A stretch of DNA of 64,000 bases from Lumnitzera littorea. Its lineage: Eukaryota > Streptophyta > Magnoliopsida > Myrtales > Combretaceae. The notes under the pieces were generated by a model. That model ran no database searches. It saw only the letters and a program-made list of their open reading frames with translations, and was not told the origin of the DNA. Below, piece by piece: positions 37,754-49,600 of the stretch. How positions within the stretch are numbered: the stretch's first letter is position 1; each line of letters opens with the position of its first letter. The translations under genes and the position numbers were made by a program. The stretch covers positions 11,626,341 to 11,690,340 of the forward strand of contig JAMXBB010000003.1 of NCBI GenBank assembly GCA_024138015.1, in the 5' to 3' direction.

Positions 37754-38237
37754 AATGTAAACAATCTTACTATTACTATGGTTTTATTTTCATTTTCTAC
37801 ATGCAAAGTTGGTATTCCTAGTGGTCGTCAACATTAGGTAATATCTTTAGCTCCTTTCTCGTTCCACTAAAAGTTCCCATTTCTCGTTCTATTCTCTATC
37901 CAAATAAACCCTATACACAAGAAGCATAAGAAAAAATAAACACTTAACTTGAAGCGATGTCTATCGATAAAAATTCTTTTAATACTTTATTACGATTAAC
38001 CCCCCAAAAAAGGCAGATTTGTTTTCTATTTTTCAAGATAGGGCCATGTTCAGAGGCACATAAGTAGAAACTCACTTGAGAATGGAGGTTTACATAAAAA
38101 AACGATAAAGTTGGACCGGAAATACAAGACGTGACATCTTTGCTTGAGAGATGAAGGTGTTTCATTTGTTGAAGTCGCCTTCTTGAACGCTTCTTTAAGT
38201 ATAGCGTACGTGCATTTGTTTCAGGCTTGAATTGCTG
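37754..38237 (+). other. Spacer after pol in the Ogre-like element
   Basis: Non-coding internal 3' region between the end of integrase and the purine tract. No feature was recognised. Confidence 0.5.
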
Positions 38238-38432
38238 TCCAAAAAGAAAGAGAAAAAAGGAAAAGAAGAAAAAAAAAAGTAAGGAAAAAGGAAGAAGAGG
38301 GAAAGAAAAGAAAAAAGAGAGAGAGAGAGAAAAGAAAAGAAAAAAGAGAAAAAGGAAAAAGGAAAAAAGAAAAAATTAGAAGAAAAAGAGACAGAAGAAG
38401 AAGAGCAAGAATAAGAAGAGGTAGAGGAAAGG
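38238..38432 (+). repeat. Purine-only-like A/G tract
   Basis: About 195 bases made almost entirely of A and G on the plus strand. It lies in the 3' untranslated part of the Ogre-like element, just before the tandem array. It is far from the 3' LTR and is longer than a normal polypurine tract. Confidence 0.85.
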
Positions 38433-38789
38433 GTCAAAATCGTTGGTTCTAATCGAATTGCTCAAGAAAACATTTGACTATTTGGGAACTATCGCTAGAA
38501 CCAGGTAAGTGGTTCTAAGCCTTATAAAACATCGCATTTGCATTTAGTTTCCCCTTAAGGATGATAGTTTGATTTCTAAAAACAAGTAATTCTTAAAAAT
38601 TCTTGGGACAGCTAGGTCCTAAAGTACAATCCCAATTCATAATTTCTTAGGGAGCTAACCAACTCGTAGAACGCAGTCCCAATCTAGAGTTTCTTAAGCT
38701 CCTAGTGGGCCAACTCACAAAACGTTGCCCAACTCATGATTTCTTCAAGGGATTTAGCAAGCTCACGAAGCGCTATCCCAATTCAAGTT

Positions 38790-39500
38790 TCTTCATCTTT
38801 AGGTCTTAACCAACTCAAATGGTGCTTTAACCGCCTTAGTTAGTCGGGTCATTAGGGTACAATCAAGTTTCTTCATCTTTATGTCTTAGCCAGCTCAACG
38901 GGTGCTTTGATCCGCCTTAGTTAGTTAGCTCATTAGGGCAAGACCAAGTTTTCTCGTCTTTAGGTCTTAGCCAGCTCAAAGGGTGCTTTAACCACCTTAA
39001 TTAGTTAGCTTATTATAACATAACCAAGTTTTCTCAACTCATCTTAAGGTCTTAGCCAGCTCAAGGAGCACTTTGACCATCTTAGTTAGTCAACTCATTA
39101 GGGCACGACCAAGTTTCCTTCTCTTTAGGTCTTAGCCAATTCAAAGGACACTTTGACCATCTTGGTTAGTCAGCTTATTAGGACACGACCAAGTTTCCTC
39201 ATCTTTAAGTCTTAACTAGCTCAAAGGGTGTTTTGATCGCCTTGGTTAGTCAGTTTATTAGGGCACGACTAAGTTTTCTCAACTTATCTTGAGGTTTTAG
39301 CCAGCTCAAGGAGCACTTTGACCACTTCGATTAGTCAACTCATTAGGGCACAATCAAGTTTCCTCATTCTTTAGGTCTTAACTAGCTCAAAGGCCGCTTT
39401 GACTACCTTGGTTAGTCAACTCATTAGGGCGTGACCAAATTTCCTCATTCTATTATGGTTTTAGCCAGCTCTAGAAGCACTTACCCATTTAATCCAGTTT
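38790..39500 (+). repeat. Tandem array of ~80-bp units in the element's 3' region
   Basis: The phrase TAGGTCTTAGCCAGCTCAAA and its variants recur near 38811, 38883, 38962, 39049, 39127, 39208, 39291, 39374 and 39457, giving nine units with spacings of about 72-87 bp. Each unit also carries CTTTGACC, TTAGTTAGTCAGCTCATTAG and GGCACGACCAAGTTTCCTC. The units differ by many transitions. Satellite-like arrays between pol and the 3' LTR are a known feature of Tat/Ogre-lineage elements. Confidence 0.85.
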
Positions 39501-39697
39501 AGGGCCCTAGGGGGCATGACTAAACTCTTATTGTTCTTTTTAGGGATTATTACTAGCCCACAAGGGCGTTACTCTCGCTATTCTTCATTCCAAACTTATT
39601 GTCATTAAATGTCTTAACGTTCCTTAGGATAAAGTCATCTCGAGACAAAAACGGTGTCTTTTTTATCTTTGTTACAAAGTTTCACTCAAGTTTCACC

Positions 39698-39712
39698 ACA
39701 AAGAGGGGTAAC
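39698..39712 (+). other. Polypurine tract (PPT) of the Ogre-like element
   Basis: ACAAAGAGGGGTAAC directly precedes the 3' LTR start at 39713. A purine-rich run ending in G residues at this position is the expected plus-strand primer site. Confidence 0.65.
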
Positions 39713-42429
39713 TATAGGTACTTAATTTTTGCCCCTCGTAGTTGTAATTTTTTATTTATTTTTTAATAATAAGGTCCTAATTCAAAAGAAATAAAATAAT
39801 AAAAATTGACAAATGATGAAAATACAAAAAAATAAAAATAATAAAAAGAATGAGAAAAGAAAAAATTATTAAAGATTATTTAGATTTTTTAGAAAGTAAA
39901 TTATTTTAGGGGTCGATAGTTTTAGTTTTAGCTTAGTTCGAATAATTATTTTAGAGAGTTACGTGATTTAAGAATAATTTAATTGTATTGAATGTCAAAG
40001 CACAGGCCAATGGCTTAACGGATAAGTATTGAAGTATTGGTTTAGATTTAATTTGAAGTTGTAAGTTCGAATCTCACTAGGCACAAATATTCTGTTTAGT
40101 TTTCTTCCTTTTATTTTGTGAGAATCGGTTGAGCCTACGGGATTTAAATCTAGTTTTAAATCTAATCAAATTTTTTAATCTAATGCAATAGAGATTGATG
40201 AGATTCATATTTACTTTGATTTTTATCAAATTGGATTTGAATTGTTATAAAAGATTCAAATCTCATTTGATTTTTATCAAATCATATATGAATAGATTTT
40301 AAAACTCTATTAAATTAGGATTTGATATGATTTAAGATTGATTTGTTTCAAAGCTATATATATACGACTTTCTCCCATGCATGAAAGAAACAAAAAAAAA
40401 AAAGACCCCAAGCTCCATCAACAGAAGTACACTTCCTCCCAAAAACTCCACCGCTTGAATCACCCCTTCCCAACCGAATTGAATCCAACAACATCCAATA
40501 TTGTTGCCCCATCCTCACGTGTACTTATAATAGCTAAACATCAATAGTAGCCGCGCCGATGGGTCCTATACGGATAGTTGCAACTGATTAAGACACTTCA
40601 TGCAATTCACAATAGTAGTAGCTGCTATCCAATTTTCGATCAGCATCCTTCTCCCAATCGCACATGCTTGGAGCACAGCGACGACAATCCGACGGTCCCC
40701 CGTATTGCTAAACTTTAACTGAACCCGCACAAGTACATCGTCGCTTGCTGCTCAATCCTAACATCAACTTCTCATCACCACTTCATTGTAGATCACATAA
40801 AGACTAACTTGACTACTTAGCGCCCACACTGCATGAACAATTGCACTCCATCACCATCCATACACACACTTGCGCACAGCTTCAACACCCATGAGCTATG
40901 CAACTCTACAGTCGTAAACTACCCCCTATCGGACTTTTTCTCTCCCAACCCTTGCAACACCAAACACCATGAAGCCCCCTGACCAATAGCTCTACCCACA
41001 TGACAACAGCGAGCACACGAATCACTTTTACGCAACCACTCCCATGCCTAATCTAGTCTTCACTGATTGCAGTACTTTGTCCATACCAAGTTTTATCCAG
41101 ATGAAACACGAATAACAGCTGGATCTACTGCTGGATGCCCACTAACATCGACTACATGCCAAAACAGCGACTCAACTATGTGACACCACAGTCCACCGAT
41201 CACTGTACTACACTGCACGCGATGTAGCAGGCGACACAACTTTGACAACAAATTCCGCACAACCAAATCCATAACAGTAAGCCAAATCAGGTACGGAATG
41301 TTTGTTTGTTTCTTTTATTTTCTTGTTTGTTATATTATATCATGTTTTGAGTTTATTAAGATTTTAGGTAATTTAGTATAATTTATGTATAATAGTTTAT
41401 ATATATAATAAGGATACTTCTATTAGCATTAGTCTTAATATAGATTAGGTTGATTTAAGTTAATAAGTAATAATATAAATATAGGGACATATAGATACTA
41501 GACAAGGGAATGTTAAGGTTGGTTTTTTATTATATATATATGCCCTATTATAATATCTATTAGTGATATAATATATGAATATATTAGTTTAGGAGATTTA
41601 TTAGTATTGATTTTCATATATTAGAGTATATTACATGATATCACTAATTTATTTAGGTGAATACTTATTTAGTAGTAATGATGTGTATATATACTTATAT
41701 ATCTATTAGTCTAGAAATTTTTTTAGGATTAGGTTTTTTAGGAATTCTCATGTAGAAAAATTATTTTTTTAAAAGAAATAAAAATTAACAAAAAAAGAAA
41801 TTTTTACAAAAAGGCTGTAGTATCTTAAAGAGTTTTATTTTTTAACCACTTACGAGTTAGAGCCCTTTAGATTTTTTTTTAATAATAAACTAAATCACTT
41901 AAAACATAAACTTGGTCAGTTTTTTTTTTAAATTAAAATAAATCAATACACGAAGATTTTCCGAAAGAACTACGATCGTCTGATCCCAACTAGTAGGTAT
42001 GTAGATACCTTCGAGGTGACGATAAAATCTATAGAAACTTAAGTTTATATTTTTTCTTTTTTATTTTTATTTATTTATTTTTAAAAAATATTATAATTAG
42101 AAGAATAATCCTAATTTCGGTAAATAGACAGTAGTACCCATTAGGGTTTAATAAGTTAACCCCCGAACTCAGAATTCTCTGGTTCTTCATTCAAATTGAA
42201 ATCAAAGACCGATAGATAAATTGTAATCAATTCACCCAAATGATTACAGTTTCTTTCCTTTTTCCCAACTTTGGTCGGGTGGCGACTCCAAATTCTTCTT
42301 TTAAAAAAGAAACCGGAATTTCCCAATTTATTTAGTCAATGATTAATATTAAATGAGTTAGCATTCAGTATTAATCAGAAAGTAAGAAATCAATTTTAAG
42401 TGAAAGAAACCGAAAATTCAGGCTCAACA
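39713..42429 (+). repeat. 3' LTR of the Ogre-like element
   Basis: About 2.72 kb, collinear with the 5' LTR. It starts TATAGGTACTTAATTTTTGC and ends GGCTCAACA, keeping the CA end lost in the 5' copy. It has the better preserved tRNA-like module (40004-40084), a TATA-like box (40355-40364) and the C-rich leader (about 40385-41290). Compared with the 5' LTR it has a short insertion near 41206-41216 and lacks the 18-bp duplication. Confidence 0.9.
40004..40084 (+). other. tRNA-like module with A and B boxes in the 3' LTR
   Basis: TGGCTTAACGG (40011-40021) fits the Pol III A-box consensus closely. AGTTCGAATCT (40064-40074) fits the B box at 9 of 11 positions. The B box sits in a T-arm-like hairpin, GTAAG-TTCGAAT-CTCAC. 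The box spacing, about 43 nt, is normal for a tRNA. The last seven bases, TAGGCAC, pair only partly with the first seven, AGGCCAA. No clear anticodon arm can be drawn, so this is tRNA-like or tRNA-derived and not a gene. Confidence 0.55.
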
Positions 42430-42475
42430 CTAAGATAAAGATTCCAATAGAAGTCTTTCTAATACGTACTATGAA

Positions 42476-43096
42476 TTGAATAATTTTTAATTTATTTTTT
42501 ATTTTTAAAATATAAGTGAGCTTGGTGTCGTATAAAAAAAATTTATAAAAATTTTAGTTTAATCAAGTTAAACTCAAGTTTGCCAAATATATCTTTGAGT
42601 TGAGTTCAAACTTGAGCTTGAACTTAAGCTCGATATTATATTGATTCTACTTAACTCAATTATACTCTTATCTTATAGAAACAAAATGTTGGCTCGCATA
42701 TTTAAGAACAACATAATCTATACTTTTTATTATATACTATACGATACCATATTTTTCAAAATTTATTCTATCTATTTGATTCAATTCAACTATTTTTTTT
42801 TTTTTAATCTATTGGTTGTAACATTATTGTTGCTTCTCACCACCACTTAAAACAAAAATCATAACGCTGCTATTTTGTTTGATTAATATTAGTTGTTGAG
42901 AATTATAAACTAGATTATGACAATACTAAAATAAATGCAAAAACAAGAGGAAGCTCATCTTTAAAAATGCTTGCCCATGTGCTATGTTACTTCATTTTAA
43001 AATATTAAAAAGAAAAAAAAATTAATTATCTTTTTCTATTGACATTGATTATTGTAACCTAAAAATTTGAAATAACAAAGTCTAACAAGATTATAG
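42476..43096. repeat. Flanking direct repeat, copy B
   Basis: About 620 bp, collinear with copy A (25146-25782) with scattered substitutions and small indels. It starts only 46 bp after the end of the 3' LTR. Confidence 0.75.
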
Positions 43097-43143
43097 GTAT
43101 TATTTGAAACTAAGATGCATTAAAGCTCATATATCAAATAATT

Positions 43144-43663
43144 GGGTCAATGTTACAGTTTACACCTCAATTTTGCTACTTTTTACAATTATATACCTGA
43201 AGTTTCAATTTATCTAATTATACGCTCAATTAAAGAATTAGTTGTTACAATCTATATCTCAATTAATTTTAATTTATATCATTAGTTCATTTGGTATAAT
43301 TAACAGGCAGGATGACTGCCCCCAACCTTAAAAGGCTTGCGCGACCTCTTATAGGTAGCCATCGATCACTTCCTACGAAATTGTAAGTCGTGAGCCACTT
43401 ATAAAACATAGGTCATGTAACCTACTAGTAGTTATCTGTGCTCGTTTACAACTTTATAAGGTTCGCATAAACCCCTTAAGGTCATGGGCAGCCATTTCTT
43501 TGGCAGACTATGTTAATTAAACTAATGGTATGAATTGGAGTTAATAGAGATACAGACCATAACAACTAAATTTTCAATTGGGTGTATAATTAAATAAGTT
43601 GAAACTTTATGTGTATAATTACAAAAAGCAATAAAGTTGAGGTGTAAATCGTGACAGTATCCC
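43144..43663. mobile_element. Foldback MULE-like MITE with 10-bp target-site duplication
   Basis: The left end, GGGTCAATGTTACAG, and the reverse complement of the right end, GGGATACTGTCACGA, begin inverted repeats that continue inward for at least 150 bp (for instance TTTACACCTCAA on both arms and AGTTTCAA about 50 bp in). The middle also pairs (CTTGCGCGACCTCTTATA against the AAGGTTCGCATAAACCCC side), so most of the 520 bp could fold into one hairpin. The flanks are TCAAATAATT (43134-43143) and TTAAATAATT (43664-43673), a 9-10-bp duplication typical of Mutator-like elements. There is no coding capacity, so it is a non-autonomous element that would need a transposase from elsewhere. Confidence 0.8.
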
Positions 43664-43673
43664 TTAAATAATT

Positions 43674-46600
43674 TGTCTGATATTTTTCTAACATGATATT
43701 TTCTTGATACATGTTCAATATACCATTGGAATACCCTTGTTTCTTTGCAAGGGCAAAAGTGACACGCATGTCGAATACACCTTGATAACATAGTTCACCT
43801 TAGTTTCATTCTTCAAAATCAATTTAATTTTTTCCTTTTCAATTGGTATCTATATGGTTTTTAATTTAATATCCTTCATGAAATGTAATGATAATGGACA
43901 TATGGCTTGTCATTTAAGGAACAAATATTAGTCATTTAACTATAATTATAGTTATGTTGTAATATTATAGAAATTTATTTTCAAAAGTAAGGGTAATTTT
44001 GTTTTTTCAAATAATTACTAAAACTCCACCTTGTTAAGTAGCTCCCTTTATCTAAAACCCTAATCCTTACTAAAAGTAGCCTAAATCACTCTTCATTTGC
44101 AAAAACTTAAGAAGAGCGACCTCAAATTCAACCCTAAGGAGAAACTTCAAGGTAAAATTGAAGACTCAAATTAAGTAAATTTATTTAGATCATCCCCCAT
44201 CTTAAAACCTTCCATTTCTTGTTAATTACAGCTTACACTCAAGAATTTTCAAGTAGGAATTGTCTATTATTCTTCAAGAGCAACCTCTCTAAGTGTTTAA
44301 GTTCAGTTTCTTGATGGTTGTTGTATACAAATTAGTTCCAACATTTATTACCTGGTTTTAGAGGATTTTACTTGGTTTTATTAAGGGTTGAACCTAAAAT
44401 AGATTATTCCTTTTAGCAACTGGTGTTGTTAGCTTCATTCCTGGACTTCTCCAAATGTTTGGGTTAATTGCAAATAAGTTTTATAAGTTTTTCTCTTTTA
44501 GTTTTGAGTCTTGCAAAGAATTGTTGAAGTTAGGACCTAAGATTTGAGTTTGTAACTGAGTTTTAGTATTGGGAATCATTAAGATAATATGTCTTAATCC
44601 TTGTTTGGAGATGTAAGAAAGTTGGGAGAAGAGTGGGTTAAATTCGTAAAGTTGAGCTGTTCTATAATTTGCAAAACAAAAGCAAGGCGTCCGAATGTCT
44701 TGTTGTATAGCATCCAAACGCTAGGCCACTATAAGTGGGATTTAGCTTAGCATCTGGATGTCGTACCCTATTCAAAATTCCTTTATTTTTCAAGGTTCCT
44801 TCCAACCTATAATTGGTCAACTAAGATTTTATTTAGCCTTTTTACTTTTCAAAAGATTTGAACTTTATCCTAAGAATTAGAGTTTTAGAAGTGTTTTTAA
44901 TTTGTCCAACTAAGAGACTTAAGGGAGGGGTAAAACTAAGATCACTTTACTAAAGAGGTATATAAGTTGGATTTAAAGGAGTAATTTCAATGTGAATCTA
45001 TGATTTAATAAGAGGTACTAAACTCATAAGCAAGTTTAAGCTTTGTAAACTGGTCAAAATAGGATAATGTAATTATTTACATAGTTGGGAGATAAAGGAA
45101 CTAAGTTGAATCTATTATCTCTTGGGTTAGGTGTAGACTTCTAAAAGTTATAATATAAGTTAGATAAATCATGAGGAAATATTTAGAAATATAATTGAGA
45201 TGAACTAAAATCGTTATAAAAGATTTGAAAGATATAATCAAGACTTACTAGCACACTTACAAATGGTGATAGAAACTATCTATATTCTTTATAATTGACT
45301 AGTCAAAGGTAGAAATATTTGGTTAACTAAGGTCAAGAATGCTAATTAATTTAAAAGACTTAAGGAAAACTAGCAAAATAAGTAAATTGATTCTTATAAC
45401 AAACACATAAAACAAACCAACAAGACCCTAACAAGCTTCAAATGGCACTAATCAACATGTATACATATTCACATGTGGAAAAGACTAAAGTCTTGTTAAG
45501 AATGAAGAAGAAAAATTGAATAAGCAATTGACTATGACATAAGTTATGAGCTAATCCTTCCACTACATTAAGAAATATATGAATAATTTAATTCTAAGCT
45601 TACTAATAATTAGCACATAAATAGAAAAACACTAGATCCTAGTATCTTACAAATATTCTTAGGACTCAAGTAAAACAACCTAAAAAGGAACATAGTAAGT
45701 AAGACTACTTATTAAGATATAATCACCAAAACCTAATCTAACTCTTAAAAACTATAACAAAGAAGATCTCAGTACGTCAATATGTGAAAAATGAATGCCA
45801 TAAAAACACTCAAGTAGGTGCCACTTCTAGAAGGATAGGTATTTTAAATTAACATGGAATTTTTATAGGATAATAAACTAAATTCTAGAAGCTAGGTGAT
45901 GTCATAGATTATGTTTTTGGAATGAAGAATTAAACACATGAAAGAAATGTAGTGTGTTCACACTACAAGTGACAACATTCATTAGGGGTGCATGCATCCA
46001 AAATTCCAACATTCTAACATGAAGACTAAAGTAAGCTTAGGTTTGCAAGAAAACATAAACTTATGAGATAAGCTAAATTAGAGTTTTCTATAAATAAAGC
46101 CCTATTAACACTTTTGGGACCACACTTATGCTTCACTTTCACCCAACATCACTCTTGTCTTTCCTTTTCCTAAGACCTACCAATCATTTTCTTAAAGCCT
46201 TCTCTTTACTTCTCTTCATTTTCTTGATCTCAAAAATTTAAGGTAAGCTTCGACTCCTTTTCCTCATGAAGGAGACTCTTTTTAACTCCTTTTCTTCAAG
46301 AAAGAGTCCTTTCTAATTCTTTTTTAAATACCAACTATATGAAGGAGAACTCTTTTTCAACTTCTTATCTTCAATCATCAAGAACACTTTTATAATTAGA
46401 CATAGAAAGTTTAAAGTGAAACTTTTATGTTTTATTGAAAAATAAAACTCTTTACTAAATTTATGTTTAAACTTTATTCTAATTCAAATCTTAAACTTTT
46501 TCAAACCAAAGAATCCCTTTCAAAAACATTTTTAAATTAAGTAATACTTTTGTTTCATGACTAATCACTAACTTGATTTCAAAAGTTGTTGGATGAAAGG

Positions 46601-49600
46601 AAATATTTCTAAACCTTTTACATGCTTTAAAGAAGCTTCTTAACTAACTTACTCAATTGAAGTTCAAGAAAGAAACCAAAAGAGTAACAAAAGATCAAAA
46701 TAATGAAAACTAAGATAAGTAGACAAATTCATGCCTTAAAAACAACTTACTTATCGTGTCCAATTAAATTTTCCTTAACTTAGACCTTATGGACATATTT
46801 CTACTCTTATATGATATATGGACAAATTATCTCAAGTACCATAACGATTTGGACCCTATACAAAGACCGGAAAACTATGGAACAAGAACCAAGGATATTC
46901 ATGAACATATGAACTACTCGGACTTCGAATAAGGACCATTCGAACGTAATATGAAAAAAGAATCATTAAACATGACAAATCTAAGAAATAAAAGACTTAT
47001 AAAAGAAAAAACTTGAAACAAAACTGAAGCCAAAAAGTTTAGTAATCAAGTATGATTCTCAACTACTTTTACTCTTTTAGGTACTTTCGATTTAGATCTT
47101 TTAGAAGATTATTACGATACGATGATTAAAAGATGGTTAAGTAGGTATCTACGATGATTATTACTTGTGTATGCTTGTAGATTAATTACACCTTTAATTT
47201 TATATACTTAACTTGCTCTACATAGGGTCTTAGTTGCTTATTAATATATTTGAAGATTATTACCCAAAACTAAAGTTGGTGATTGTAATGTGATGTGATT
47301 CTTATGATTATATGAACTTTTGAGTTGTCACTGAAATAAATGGAAGTTAAATATATTGAAATTTAAATATTAAAGCAGCCATGTATAGCATATTGTATAA
47401 ATTCCTTTTTTATTATCACCACTGTTACACATGGAATGGAATGGCTAAAACATTCCTTATTTATTGCAAACTAAATAACTTTGAAAATGATCGTACATTA
47501 GACAAGGCCATTTCCATTCTTATGTTTTGGGCATGCATTCATTTAGAGGCTGATCAAGGATTTAATCACTCTTTGATCATTTGAGTAGTCAAGAAAAACA
47601 TTATTTCTTAATTTCATTTAGGTCTTCCTAAAACTAATTAAAAAATCCTTCTCTTGTGACTTATTTACATGGCCTTAATAAACGTTTCTTTAGTTCCTTT
47701 GGCTAGTCAGAATATCCATCTTCTTGAAGATTATAGTGGTTCTAGGACTAACAATTATTGGTTTTTCTAGATAACTAAGAGATTGCTTCTCTCGTGATGT
47801 CAGGGAGAATGTTACCCATTTGATTCTCTTAGGATTGAATAAAGGGCATCATCTCTTAATCATTATACTGACATAAGTATTAGTTCAATAGAAAATTGAG
47901 ATTCTATGACTATTTTATGGCAGCTAAGGATGATATGCTTAATGACTTTTACGCTAAATTGGATGCTTGGATACTAGTGGAACTAAGAATCCTTAACCTA
48001 AGTTCAAGGGGGTGGGGGAAATAAACCCTAAACTATATGCTAGATATTGGAAGGCTATGTGTATTATTGTGTATGTTCATTTGAATGAATAGCATTTTCT
48101 TGTTTAATTAATTTGCTTGAAATGTAGTATGAGTGGATAACTCATTAAGCTAGCTGTAGCTTACATCTTCATGGCTTTGATTTCATGTAAGAGCCTTACT
48201 GAGTCTATCCTGAAAGATCTAAACCGTTGGTAAGTGTTAAAGGCTTAAGAGTAAGATTGTAGAGAGTAAGCAAGAGAATTAAATTATGTAATTAGAAAAA
48301 GAAATGTGTTAAGTAAGTTATAATATGTTTTATTGGAAAGAGTTTTGATTTATCTTTAATAAGTTTGTAATTTTATATTTAATTAATAATATTTAGACTT
48401 TGTTTTATACCATTAAATCTATATACTCTGTGAATACTCTAGTGTTGATGCTTCATGTGTTATTGGCAAGTAATTCAAGTATGAAAAAGAAAAGTTACTT
48501 CTGATCAATACATGATGGTCTATCATCATTAGACTATCTTTAAGGTTATGACATTTGGTGCTTGGATTCCTTTGCTTTTTTGTCTCCCTTTAAGCTATTT
48601 AGTATACTAGTGAGTTAGGTATGTAATGCTTAGTTATTGCTTATGCTTATTAGGACTTAGTAAACTAACTAGACTAAGTTATACCTAGCCTAATTAAGCT
48701 ATGTGTCGATTATGCTTAACCCACTTGTCCTAAGAGTTCGCAATAGTAGATCCCTAGAAGGTAACTATTGAAAATATATGAGAATTCTCTAATAGACTCG
48801 TATATGAGATAACACGGTTAGATTTCTAAGATTTCAGGATTTTAGGATTTCGGACTCAAAATGTAAAAGACTTAAAGGAAAATGAATATATCTATACGTT
48901 TATATGTATAAGATCATAGTATGACAAGGTCATGAGTACTCTTTTATTACTTTTTGGACTAAATTCATGATAAATAACTTGATGGATATTTCTCATTGCA
49001 TTTTGCATGTGAGTTGAATTGTTTGACAATCACATTTACTTGTGTATCCTATGATGTGCTAGGATTTCTCTTACTTTTTCTGGCATAAGTATTGATGATT
49101 GCGTTATTTATGAAGAAACTTATGTTCAAGAAGAGGAAGGGATTGAGTATATTTATTTTTATGATGATTAGAAACTTTTTGATGTTGTGAACTTGAGGAT
49201 TTGACCTATGTTCACATGGAGACTTTATTTCCTTTTGAGGACTTGTTGAGTGTGGAAAGATAGACTCCTTATTTAGTTTATGCTGACTTGGGGTTTTTAG
49301 AGTCCTTGCTTTGCAATATTTGGTACTTGTGGTTTTAGGAACTCGCTAGACTCCTTTAAAATATCTTGGTATAACTTATGTTGAAACTTGAGATATTCAT
49401 GTAAGGATTTGTTAACTCGTTATTTTGCGTATTATTGTGATGACAAGTTGTTGAGTAGTAGGTTTTGGAGTTTTTAGCTTAAAACCTTAGTATGTCAAAA
49501 TCTAGCGGGACGATGTGGTAGGTTGGGTACATATGCTTTCCTTATGAAACATAGATGTTATTTTAAAATATTTGTATTGACTGATTTTTATAGATTTTAA

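Larger units (their letters stand above)
26185..42429 (+). mobile_element. Ogre/Tat-like Ty3/gypsy LTR retrotransposon, complete structure, inactive
   Basis: A 16.2 kb element in plus orientation. The order is 5' LTR (26185-28898), PBS, ORF1 (29530-30924), gag and protease (31272-33700), candidate intron (34050-34267), RT-RNase H-integrase (34268-37753), purine tract, tandem array, PPT and 3' LTR (39713-42429). The order RT-RH-INT defines Ty3/gypsy. The great length, an additional ORF before gag and a likely intron between protease and RT are the hallmarks of Ogre (Tat lineage) elements. All ORFs are broken by stops and at least two frameshifts, so it cannot move by itself. The flanking pentamers (AAAAC left, CTAAG right) do not match, so the target-site duplication has decayed or the ends were rearranged. 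Confidence 0.88.

Noticed and set aside
38195..38437. An 80-codon Ser/Phe-rich open frame on the minus strand
   Set aside because: By-product of the A/G tract in the Ogre-like element.
40004..40084. A true tRNA gene
   Set aside because: The acceptor arms pair at only about four of seven positions and no anticodon arm can be drawn. It is listed only as tRNA-like.
47700..47990. Possible copia-type gag fragment (KDDMLNDFYAKLDAW)
   Set aside because: Only short phrases look protein-like, the frame breaks repeatedly and no LTR pair or RT was found nearby. Too weak to call.
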